Assembly (NCBI GenBank): GCA_019419645.1
Contig: DXZN01000004.1
Location: 52,149 to 69,791 of the forward strand
DNA: 17,643 bases
Direction: 5' to 3'
DNA from: Collinsella sp.
GTDB taxonomy: Bacteria; Actinomycetota; Coriobacteriia; Coriobacteriales; Coriobacteriaceae
Position numbers and translations under genes: made by a program. The notes under the pieces were generated by a model, which had not been told where the DNA came from, did no database searches, and saw only the letters and a program-made list of their open reading frames with translations. This document shows, one piece after another, positions 8,725-17,643 of this stretch (positions are counted from its first letter, which is position 1; the number at the start of each line of letters is the position of its first letter).

Positions 8725-9420
8725 ATGGACGAGAAGAACGAAGAGCTCGTGGACGCGCAGATCGTCGAAGAGGACAGCCGCATGTATGGGCACGCCGAGG
8801 GCGAGCCTGGTGGCGAGGTCGCTGACGAGCCGGCGCTGGTGCTGGGCGACGACGACCCGCACGATGCCGAGCTGCACGAGAAGATTCTTTCGGAGGAGTG
8901 CGCCTGGAAGGGCAAGATCCTCGACGTCCACCGTCTTGAGGTTGAGCTGCCCAACGGTCGCCGCAGCGCCCGCGATATCGTTCGCCATCCGGGTGCGGCG
9001 GCCGTCGTGGCGCTGACCGAGAGCGGCAAGATCGTACTGGTGCGTCAGTACCGCACCGCCATCGACCGCGTGACGGTCGAGATTCCCGCCGGCAAGCTCG
9101 ATCCAGGCGAGGATCCGCTCGATTGCGCCAAGCGCGAACTGCATGAGGAGACGGGCTTTAGGGCTGGTCGTATTCGCTTTTTGACGTCGATTGTCACGTC
9201 CTGCGGTTTTTGCGATGAGATCATCCGCATCTACTTGGCTACCAAGCTCGAGTTTGATGCGCCCAACCCCGATGATGACGAGTTTGTCAACGTGGACCTG
9301 GTGCCGCTGCACGAGCTGATCGACGCCGTGCTCGACGGCAAGATCGAAGACGCCAAGACCGTCGTAGGCGCGCTTGCCTGCGACAGCATCGCGCACCGCT
9401 TGGGTGGGGCCGATCTTTAA
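8725..9420 (+). CDS. Nudix hydrolase, ADP-ribose pyrophosphatase (NudF) type
   Basis: This 231-residue protein has a complete Nudix box at about 123-145: GKLDPGE, then seven residues, then RELHEETGF. This fits Gx5Ex7REUxEExGU and binds the catalytic metal. Flanking sequence (KIVLVRQYRTAIDRVTVEIPAGKLDPGEDP and a DDDEFVNVDLVPL tail region) resembles ADP-ribose pyrophosphatases, which split ADP-ribose to AMP and ribose 5-phosphate. The exact substrate is inferred. About 60 N-terminal residues are acidic and low in complexity, and I do not recognise them. I chose the ATG at 8725 because GAGAGGA lies nine bases upstream; the ATG at 8716 is too close to that box. Its link to purD may reflect salvage of ribose 5-phosphate and AMP. 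Confidence 0.88.
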   Translation: MDEKNEELVDAQIVEEDSRMYGHAEGEPGGEVADEPALVLGDDDPHDAELHEKILSEECAWKGKILDVHRLEVELPNGRRSARDIVRHPGAAAVVALTESGKIVLVRQYRTAIDRVTVEIPAGKLDPGEDPLDCAKRELHEETGFRAGRIRFLTSIVTSCGFCDEIIRIYLATKLEFDAPNPDDDEFVNVDLVPLHELIDAVLDGKIEDAKTVVGALACDSIAHRLGGADL

Positions 9421-9459
9421 CGAGCGGGGATGATCCCGCAGGTCTGTGTAAGTCAGCGA

Positions 9460-9605
9460 AAGTGCTCCAATTGAGACAAGGTGGCCTAAAAGAGGAGGGA
9501 AGCGTATGGATATACGCGACCGACGATTGAAGGCCAGATTGTCCAAATGGAGCACTTGCAGCGTCGAGACGAAACGCGGTTTGGTAAAACCGCGTAAGGT
9601 GACTA
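9460..9605 (+). promoter_or_regulatory. Structured leader RNA of the ABC exporter, riboswitch-like
   Basis: The bases fold as a long stacked element. A 10-bp base stem AAGTGCTCCA (9460-9469) with 9548-9557 is followed by an asymmetric loop, then GACAA (9475-9479) with TTGTC (9539-9543), a GG/GA mismatch, and TGGCCT (9482-9487) with AGGCCA (9531-9536). A large purine-rich internal loop (9488-9501 and 9518-9530) comes next, and GCGTAT-GGAT-ATACGC (9502-9517) forms the tip. A second hairpin, ACGCGGTTT (9574-9582) with AAACCGCGT (9587-9595), ends one base before the AAGGTG ribosome binding site. Aptamer plus platform is the natural reading, but I recognise no known class. A small inverted-repeat transposon remnant is the alternative. 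Confidence 0.55.
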
Positions 9606-11377
9606 TGTTTAAGAGGTTTCTTTCTTACTACGAGCCCCAGATGGGGCTTTTTGTTGCTGATACAGTTTGCGCTCTGGTGCTTGCCGCCATTGACCTGGCG
9701 TTCCCCATTATCCTGCGCAATTTGACCGGTGGGCTATTTACTCAGGGTCAGGCTGCCATTATGCAGGCGCTCGGCATGATCGCGGTGGGCTTGGTGTTGA
9801 TGTATGCCGTCCGCTGCGCCTGCCGCTACTTTGTGAGCTATTGGGGTCACGTGATGGGCGCGCGCATGGAGTCCAAGATGCGCGAGGACCTGTTCGACCA
9901 GTATGAGCGCTTCAGCTTTGCGTACTTCGACCGCAACAGCTCGGGCGACATGATGAGCCGCGTGGTCAACGACCTGTTCGATATCTGCGAGGCGGCGCAT
10001 CACGTGCCCGAGTGGATCATCATCTGCGGCATCGAGATTATCGGCTCGTTTGTGATCCTCTTTACCATCGCCCCGGTGCTGGCGCTCGCCATGGCCGTGG
10101 TGACGGCGGCGTTTTCGGCCATCATGTTTTGGCAGAACATGCGCATGCGCGAGGTCTTTAGCGACAACCGCAAAAAGATCAGCGGCATCAATGCGCAGCT
10201 GCAGGATTCGCTGGCGGGCATGCGCGTGGTCAAGAGCTTTGCCAATGAGGAGACCGAACGCTTCAAGTTCCGCGCCTCAAACAATCGCTATCTTTCGTCC
10301 AAGGAGAACATGTATCACGCCATGGGCGTCTATACCGCGACGTATGGCCTGCTTTCGGGTGTGCTCTATGTGATCGTGGTGCTGCTGGGCGGCTGGCTGG
10401 TCGCCCAGGGGCAGCTGCAGGCGGTCGATATGGCGACCTTTGCACTCTATATTTCGCTGTTCTGCACGCCGCTCGAGACACTCGTCAATTCGGCCGAAAC
10501 GTATCAGAAGGCTATCGCCGGCTTTAAGCGTATGGACGAGGTGCTCTCGACCGCGCCGGATATCCAGGACAAGCCGGGCGCTACGGATCTGCAGGTGACT
10601 GCCGGCGCCGTGGAGTATCACGACGTGTGCTTTAACTACGAGGATGTTGAGCTGGGCGAGGGCGATGCCGACGAGCGTCCCGTTATCGACCATATGGACC
10701 TGTCCATCAAGCCCGGGCAGACCATCGCTTTGGTTGGCCCTTCGGGCGGTGGCAAGTCCACGACCTGTTCGCTGCTGCCGCGCTTTTATGACGTGGCCGC
10801 CGGATCCATTAGCATCGACGGCCAGGACGTGCGCGATGTGACGCAGCAGAGCCTGCGTCGCGCCATCGGCCTGGTGCAGCAGGATGTCTATCTGTTTGAC
10901 GGCACGATTGGCGAGAACATCGCCTACGGCAAGCCGGGCGCCACGGCAGGAGAGATCGCCGAGGCCGCCCGTCGCGCCAACATCGATGCCTTTATCGAGT
11001 CGCTTCCACAGGGCTATGACACGGTCGTGGGCGAGCGCGGCAGCCGTCTTTCGGGCGGACAGAAACAGCGCGTTGCCATCGCGCGTGTGTTTCTCAAGAA
11101 TCCCAAAATCTTGATCTTGGACGAGGCGACGAGTGCTTTGGATAACGAGAGCGAGGAGGCGGTCCAGGAGTCGCTCGAAGAGCTGGCACGCGGCCGTACC
11201 ACAATCATCATCGCCCACCGTCTCTCGACCATTAAACACGCCGATGAGATTGCGACCGTTGAGCATGGTCGCGTTGTGGAACGTGGCACGCATGAACAGC
11301 TTCTCGCCCGTGGCGGCACCTATGCCCGTTACTATCGAATGCAGTTCGAAGGTGCGCGTGCGCACGAGCTCGACTGA
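9605..11377 (+). CDS. ABC half-exporter (membrane domain fused to ATPase), multidrug/lipid type
   Basis: From the ATG at 9605 the product has 590 residues. Six membrane helices lie within about 1-320 (ABC exporter type 1 domain). The ATPase domain follows, with Walker A GPSGGGKST at about 378, LSGGQ at about 482, Walker B ILILDEATSALD at about 502 and switch histidine AHRLST at about 538. All catalytic motifs are intact. Such proteins work as homo- or heterodimers in the inner membrane, and no second half-transporter is nearby, so a homodimer is likely. The substrate is unknown. I prefer 9605 (MFKRFLSYYEP, with AAGGTG five bases upstream) because exporters of this family start this way. An in-frame ATG at 9506 with a stronger box (AGGAGGG) would add 33 unrelated residues. 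Confidence 0.9.
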   Translation: MFKRFLSYYEPQMGLFVADTVCALVLAAIDLAFPIILRNLTGGLFTQGQAAIMQALGMIAVGLVLMYAVRCACRYFVSYWGHVMGARMESKMREDLFDQYERFSFAYFDRNSSGDMMSRVVNDLFDICEAAHHVPEWIIICGIEIIGSFVILFTIAPVLALAMAVVTAAFSAIMFWQNMRMREVFSDNRKKISGINAQLQDSLAGMRVVKSFANEETERFKFRASNNRYLSSKENMYHAMGVYTATYGLLSGVLYVIVVLLGGWLVAQGQLQAVDMATFALYISLFCTPLETLVNSAETYQKAIAGFKRMDEVLSTAPDIQDKPGATDLQVTAGAVEYHDVCFNYEDVELGEGDADERPVIDHMDLSIKPGQTIALVGPSGGGKSTTCSLLPRFYDVAAGSISIDGQDVRDVTQQSLRRAIGLVQQDVYLFDGTIGENIAYGKPGATAGEIAEAARRANIDAFIESLPQGYDTVVGERGSRLSGGQKQRVAIARVFLKNPKILILDEATSALDNESEEAVQESLEELARGRTTIIIAHRLSTIKHADEIATVEHGRVVERGTHEQLLARGGTYARYYRMQFEGARAHELD

Positions 11378-11396
11378 TTGATATGACAGGAAGTTT

Positions 11397-12362
11397 ATGG
11401 CTGACAAGAACCCTTTGACTCCGGAAGAAGTGACGGAGTTATTCTCCGAAATCGATGCATCCGGTGTCTTGGATCCCACGCTTGCCAAAAAGCGAACCGA
11501 GCGCATGCGTGAGAAGGAGGCTGCGGCCAAGCGCGGTGACAAAGCGGCGCTAGCGCAGCTGCGCAGCGAGGACCGCGCGAGCCAGGCAAAACATATCGAC
11601 CCGCTGTCCGAGGATGATCCTTCGGGTTCGCAGGTGAGTCATACCATTACGAAGACCGCGATGGCCGTGGTCATTGGTATTTTGGTGCTGATCGTGGGCA
11701 TGCAGATTGGCTACGGCGTGATGCGTCGCCTGAACACCGCCAACCTGTCCGAGAGCGTTTCGGTCGATACCGTTTCGACGGCGCTGAAGGGCGGCCTTGA
11801 GTGGGGCAACGGCTTTACGCAGTTCCCGCTCGACTTTACCGTCGATGAAGCCGATGAGCGTACGGGCACGGTCGAGGTGACGGTGTTGGACACATCGTCT
11901 GCCAACGAGCTCGAGCTGCTGTCCAACGGGCAGATTCAGGCCGCGGCGCTTGCGACCAACGCGTTGCTCAACGATAAGATCGACCGCGTGGTGTATAACG
12001 TTCACGCCTATATCGACGAGGATAGCAACATTCAGCACGATTCCTTCTTTGGCATGTTTCCCGCCCAGGGCCACCAGAGCGCCATCCTGACGTTCGTGTG
12101 GACCAAGAGCTCATCCAACGCTACGAGTATCGACTGGAAGATGCGCATCGTGAGTATGGATGACACCATCGCCGAGCGCATTCAGAAGCAGGTGAACTCG
12201 GTGTCGTCGTTGATTGAGGACCCGGTGGTGAGCCAGACCAAGATTGACGAGGAAAAGGCCGAACGTGACCTGGAGCATCGTCTGCATGGCCGCGAGATTT
12301 TCCGCGGCGGCAAGCCCGATCGCACACCGTCCGAACTGCTGGAGCAGGACAAGATAAAATAA
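11397..12362 (+). CDS. Single-pass membrane protein of unknown function
   Basis: I do not recognise this 321-residue protein. Residues 1-85 are charged and probably helical, with many Lys/Arg/Glu and one KKRTERMREKEAAAKRGD stretch. Residues 87-108 form one strong membrane helix (VVIGILVLIVGMQIGYG). Residues 112-321 form a mixed alpha/beta domain with few cysteines, then a polar tail. The topology is uncertain because basic residues occur on both sides. The ATG at 11397 has AGGAAG six bases upstream and lies only 19 bases after the ABC exporter, so the two are cotranscribed and may work together, for example as an accessory or extracellular domain. A terminator follows directly. Confidence 0.85.
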   Translation: MADKNPLTPEEVTELFSEIDASGVLDPTLAKKRTERMREKEAAAKRGDKAALAQLRSEDRASQAKHIDPLSEDDPSGSQVSHTITKTAMAVVIGILVLIVGMQIGYGVMRRLNTANLSESVSVDTVSTALKGGLEWGNGFTQFPLDFTVDEADERTGTVEVTVLDTSSANELELLSNGQIQAAALATNALLNDKIDRVVYNVHAYIDEDSNIQHDSFFGMFPAQGHQSAILTFVWTKSSSNATSIDWKMRIVSMDDTIAERIQKQVNSVSSLIEDPVVSQTKIDEEKAERDLEHRLHGREIFRGGKPDRTPSELLEQDKIK

Positions 12363-12368
12363 GACGCC

Positions 12369-12408
12369 ATCATCCCGCGTGAGCCACAAGCCCCGCGGGA
12401 TGATTTTT
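12369..12408 (+). terminator. Intrinsic terminator of the exporter operon
   Basis: ATCATCCCGCG (12369-12379) pairs perfectly with CGCGGGATGAT (12394-12404) around a 15-base loop, and TTTTT follows. It begins seven bases after the stop codon. Confidence 0.92.
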
Positions 12409-12430
12409 CCGGGACGGGGATTAAAAAATC

Positions 12431-12480
12431 ATTATGCATAGAAAGTCATAATTATCATTTCGTAAACATTTCGATGAAAT
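12431..12480. promoter_or_regulatory. AT-rich operator-like dyads upstream of carA
   Basis: In this AT-rich patch ATTATG (12431-12436) and CATAAT (12447-12452) form a perfect dyad with a 10-base spacer. CATTTCG is repeated directly at 12456-12462 and 12467-12473, 11 bases apart. ATTTC-GAT-GAAAT (12468-12480) forms a second dyad. These look like binding sites for a dimeric regulator. ArgR is a reasonable guess, since carAB feeds arginine synthesis, but the match to the ARG box is loose. Confidence 0.4.
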
Positions 12481-12505
12481 TAACGCCATGAGGCATGCTT
12501 GCGGT

Positions 12506-12511
12506 TACAAT
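12506..12511 (+). promoter_or_regulatory. Possible -10 box of the carAB promoter
   Basis: TACAAT sits at the centre of a 16-bp dyad GCGGT-TACAAT-ACCGC (12501-12516). A start near 12518 would place the PyrR-type hairpin in the leader. No good -35 is seen at 16-18 bases, so the promoter may be weak or activated. Confidence 0.4.
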
Positions 12512-12540
12512 ACCGCGAGGCCTAACTGCACACCTTTAAG

Positions 12541-12558
12541 CCGGTCCTGTGAGACCGG
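12541..12558 (+). promoter_or_regulatory. PyrR-binding-loop-like hairpin at the carA ribosome binding site
   Basis: CCGGTC (12541-12546) pairs with GACCGG (12553-12558) around the hexaloop CTGTGA. The core GGUC-CUGUGA-GACC fits the PyrR-binding consensus ARUC-CNGNGA-GGYU: the hexaloop matches exactly, and each stem departure keeps a pair (A-U to G-C, U-G to U-A). The hairpin ends one base before the GAAGGAG box of carA, so binding of PyrR with UMP would be expected to block translation, as known in mycobacteria. No pyrR gene is in the window. Confidence 0.65.
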
Positions 12559-12569
12559 GAAGGAGAACT

Positions 12570-14000
12570 ATGGCGAACAACCATATTGCGGGCGCTGCCG
12601 CCCGCACCATCGCGCCCAGCGAGCTGTGCCAGCGTATGCTGGCCAAAACCAGCAAGGGCGCTTGCGGTCCCTGCACCCTGTATCTTGAGGATGGGACCAT
12701 TTTTTATGGACGCGCATGCGGCGCCGAGGGCACCGCGACCGGCGAAGTCTGCTTCAACACCTCGCTCGAGGGCTACTTTGAGGTCATGACCGACCCGAGC
12801 TATGCCGGCCAAATCGTAACCATGACCTATCCGCAGATCGGCAACTACGGTATCGACGAGACCGATGTCCAGTCGGCCTTCCCCGGCGGCGCCGTGCGCC
12901 CTGCGAGCGCTCCGGCCATGCGTGGCATGATCGTTCGCGACATGTGCGCCACGCCTTCTAACTGGCGCTCGGCCGTCAGCGTGCCGGAGTACCTGCGCGC
13001 TCACGGCATCGTCGCTATCGAGGGCGTCGACACCCGCGCTCTGGTGCGCCACCTGCGCGACAACGGCTCCAAGATGGGCATTATCTCGACCGAGATCTTC
13101 GACGTCGACGAGCTTGCCGAGCGTCTGGCCGCAGCGCCCACGCTGGTAGGCGAGAACCTGGTCAAGACCGTAAGTTGCCCCGCGCCTCACGAGTTTGTGG
13201 CCGCCGACCTGCCTGCCACGCATGACTTTGCGCTGGTTCCTGCTGCTCCCGCCCGCCACAACGTGGTCGCGTACGACTGCGGTGTGAAGCGCGGTATTCT
13301 GGAGGGCCTCGTCCGCGCCGGCTGCGGCCTTACCGTCGTGCCGTGGGATACGCCCGCGAGTGAGGTGCTCGACATGAATCCCGACGGCGTCTTTTTATCC
13401 AACGGCCCCGGCGACCCCGACGCCGTGGTGGAGACCTATGAGCAGGTGCAACAGCTGATCGGCAAGGTGCCGGTCTTTGGTATTTGTCTTGGTCACCAGA
13501 TGATCAGCCTGGCCTGCGGCGCCCAGATGGAAAAGCTTAAGTTCGGTCACCGCGGTGGCAACCAGCCGGTCATGAACCTGGTAAGCCGTCGCGTGGAGAT
13601 TACCGCACAAAACCATGGCTTTGGCCTGCTGTTCCCCAGCTTGGGCAAGCTTGTCCCCGAACTTTCCGGCGGCGAGACCGAGCATGCGGTCGATGGAGAT
13701 CTGCGCGTTTGGGTGCGCCGCGGAATCGCGCCGGTCGTGATGAACGAGCGCTTCGGCCGCATTCGCCTGACGCATGTGAACCTTAACGACGGCACCGCCG
13801 AGGGCATCCAGCTGCTCGAAGCCCCGTGCTTCTCGGTCCAGTACCACCCCGAGGCCTCGCCTGGCCCCACCGATGCCCACTATCTCTTTACCGCCTTTAC
13901 GCGACTCATGGACGGCGAGGAGAACTACCTGGACATCGACACCGCGAAGGACCGCCTGGCTGGCTGGAATTTCGCCGAGACTGAGACCGAGGAGAACTAA
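12570..14000 (+). CDS. carA: Carbamoyl-phosphate synthetase small (glutaminase) subunit
   Basis: This subunit releases ammonia from glutamine and channels it to CarB. The N-terminal domain (GEVCFNTSLEGYFEVMTDPSYAGQIVTMTYPQIGNYG, GVDTRALVRHLRDNGSKMG) is followed by a class I glutaminase domain. That domain has FGICLGHQ with catalytic Cys306 and QYHPEASPGP with His426 and Glu428, plus SNGPGDP. The 476 residues exceed the usual 360-380. About 32 extra residues precede the first domain, about 35 extra lie between NHGF (348-351) and LTHVNLNDG, and the tail is longer. I chose the ATG at 12570 for GAAGGAG six bases upstream. It overlaps the control zone of the hairpin before it and is followed by carB after one base. 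Confidence 0.97.
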   Translation: MANNHIAGAAARTIAPSELCQRMLAKTSKGACGPCTLYLEDGTIFYGRACGAEGTATGEVCFNTSLEGYFEVMTDPSYAGQIVTMTYPQIGNYGIDETDVQSAFPGGAVRPASAPAMRGMIVRDMCATPSNWRSAVSVPEYLRAHGIVAIEGVDTRALVRHLRDNGSKMGIISTEIFDVDELAERLAAAPTLVGENLVKTVSCPAPHEFVAADLPATHDFALVPAAPARHNVVAYDCGVKRGILEGLVRAGCGLTVVPWDTPASEVLDMNPDGVFLSNGPGDPDAVVETYEQVQQLIGKVPVFGICLGHQMISLACGAQMEKLKFGHRGGNQPVMNLVSRRVEITAQNHGFGLLFPSLGKLVPELSGGETEHAVDGDLRVWVRRGIAPVVMNERFGRIRLTHVNLNDGTAEGIQLLEAPCFSVQYHPEASPGPTDAHYLFTAFTRLMDGEENYLDIDTAKDRLAGWNFAETETEEN

Positions 14001-14001
14001 C

Positions 14002-17316
<3,315 letters not shown>

Positions 17317-17331
17317 TTGACCTGGCCGGCC

Positions 17332-17414
17332 GGGGCGGGAGGGGCCGAGATTTCCCCCTTTCGCTCCGGCTGCAAGCAGAGTCGCTCAGGAGGAAACTCG
17401 GCCCCTCTTGCCCC
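17332..17414 (+). other. Long stem-loop downstream of carB
   Basis: Bases 17332-17349 pair without a break with 17397-17414 (18 bp, two G-U pairs; the inner 11 bp GAGGGGCCGAG/CTCGGCCCCTC are perfect). The 47-base loop has further partial pairing (TTTCC/GGAAA and CTGC-AA-GCAG). No T run follows, so it is not a textbook intrinsic terminator. It could protect the carAB transcript 3' end, act with Rho, or be a separate small RNA. I checked it by eye against SRP RNA and found no match. Confidence 0.55.
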
Positions 17415-17435
17415 GACGCACTGTGTCTAGACGGA

Positions 17436-17463
17436 TTGCACCTCCTGTTTTTAGAGATAAATA
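17436..17463 (+). promoter_or_regulatory. Candidate promoter downstream of carB
   Basis: TTGCAC (17436-17441) and TAAATA (17458-17463) are 16 bases apart. The -35 is the same as in the tRNA-Ser promoter. The predicted start near 17470 would put the 38-bp palindrome in the leader of a transcript running past the right edge. Confidence 0.45.
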
Positions 17464-17501
17464 CCATTTAGCGGTGATATTCAACCGTTCAAGATATTAT
17501 G

Positions 17502-17539
17502 TAATGGCATATTACGTCATATGACGTAATATGCCATTA
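17502..17539. repeat. Perfect 38-bp AT-rich palindrome
   Basis: TAATGGCATATTACGTCAT (17502-17520) is followed directly by its exact reverse complement (17521-17539), with no loop. Within it CATATTACGT and CATATGACGT (17509-17528) are a 10-base tandem repeat with one change, which is one helical turn. GTTCAAG occurs on both sides (17487-17493 and 17562-17568). The pattern fits a binding site for a symmetric protein, but the length is unusual. No gene in the window explains it. Confidence 0.85.
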
Positions 17540-17584
17540 GCAGTCAAGGATGATTGTCTGTGTTCAAGTCGAGAAAGGGGCAAA

Positions 17585-17617
17585 ATGATTGGCTCTGTTA
17601 GACCAAGGTTGACATAA
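17585..17617 (+). CDS. Possible 10-residue leader peptide
   Basis: ATG at 17585 follows AAAGGGG at four bases and encodes MIGSVRPRLT before TAA. It lies downstream of the candidate promoter and palindrome. A further in-frame-independent ATG at 17623 (MSPRGGT...) runs to the edge without its own ribosome binding site and could be coupled to it. A leader peptide controlling a gene outside the window is possible; chance is equally possible. Confidence 0.25.
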   Translation: MIGSVRPRLT

Positions 17618-17643
17618 AAACGATGTCACCGCGAGGCGGTACC

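Noticed and set aside
17332..17414. Small SRP (4.5S) RNA
   Set aside because: The conserved GGAAGGAAGCAG-type apical motif is missing on both strands.
17609..17637. TTGACA at 17609 as a -35 box
   Set aside because: No -10-like sequence occurs 16-18 bases downstream; it is part of the TGACAT...ATGTCA dyad.
17600..17643. A T-box motif at the right edge (GGCGGTACC)
   Set aside because: The invariant UGG that pairs with the tRNA end reads CGG here, and no stem I with a specifier loop is seen upstream.

Overview
The window reads as ordinary chromosome of a GC-rich gut actinobacterium of class Coriobacteriia, most likely Collinsella. This rests on codon use, TTG starts and gene content recalled from the group; no database was searched. 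Nearly everything is core housekeeping. The unusual material is in the gaps between genes.

Left part, minus strand (1-2135): the first 232 codons of an exported bactofilin-like protein, a TRIC/UPF0126-type membrane protein, then a gene-free stretch with three tight hairpins and an orphan 25-base copy of a tRNA-Ser 3' end, then two intact tRNA-Ser genes (CGA and GGA anticodons) with terminators and one clear promoter. A gap of about 360 bases separates this from the plus-strand genes.

Middle, plus strand (2496-5900): a good sigma-70-type promoter, a hairpin leader and the operon rpsF-ssb-rpsR-rplI (S6, SSB, S18, L9), closed by a strong terminator. The replicative helicase dnaB follows. Next come purA (IMP to adenylosuccinate) and purD (GAR synthetase), separated by a nested hairpin, and a Nudix hydrolase of ADP-ribose pyrophosphatase type. 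The order rpsF-ssb-rpsR-rplI-dnaB-purA resembles the Bacillus arrangement.

Right part, plus strand (9421-17643): a highly structured leader precedes an ABC half-exporter and a one-pass membrane protein of unknown function, closed by a terminator. Then comes carAB, the two subunits of carbamoyl-phosphate synthetase, which feeds pyrimidine and arginine synthesis. Directly before the carA ribosome binding site is a hairpin matching the PyrR-binding loop, including the CNGNGA hexaloop. Operator-like AT-rich dyads lie further upstream. After carB, 327 gene-free bases hold an 18-bp stem, a possible promoter, a perfect 38-bp AT-rich palindrome and a possible 10-codon leader peptide.

The items I would check first are the exporter leader RNA (9460-9605), the 38-bp palindrome (17502-17539), the PyrR-type element (12541-12558), and the tRNA-tail plus hairpin cluster (1659-1797). 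I see no CRISPR array, transposase, phage gene or obvious defence system.
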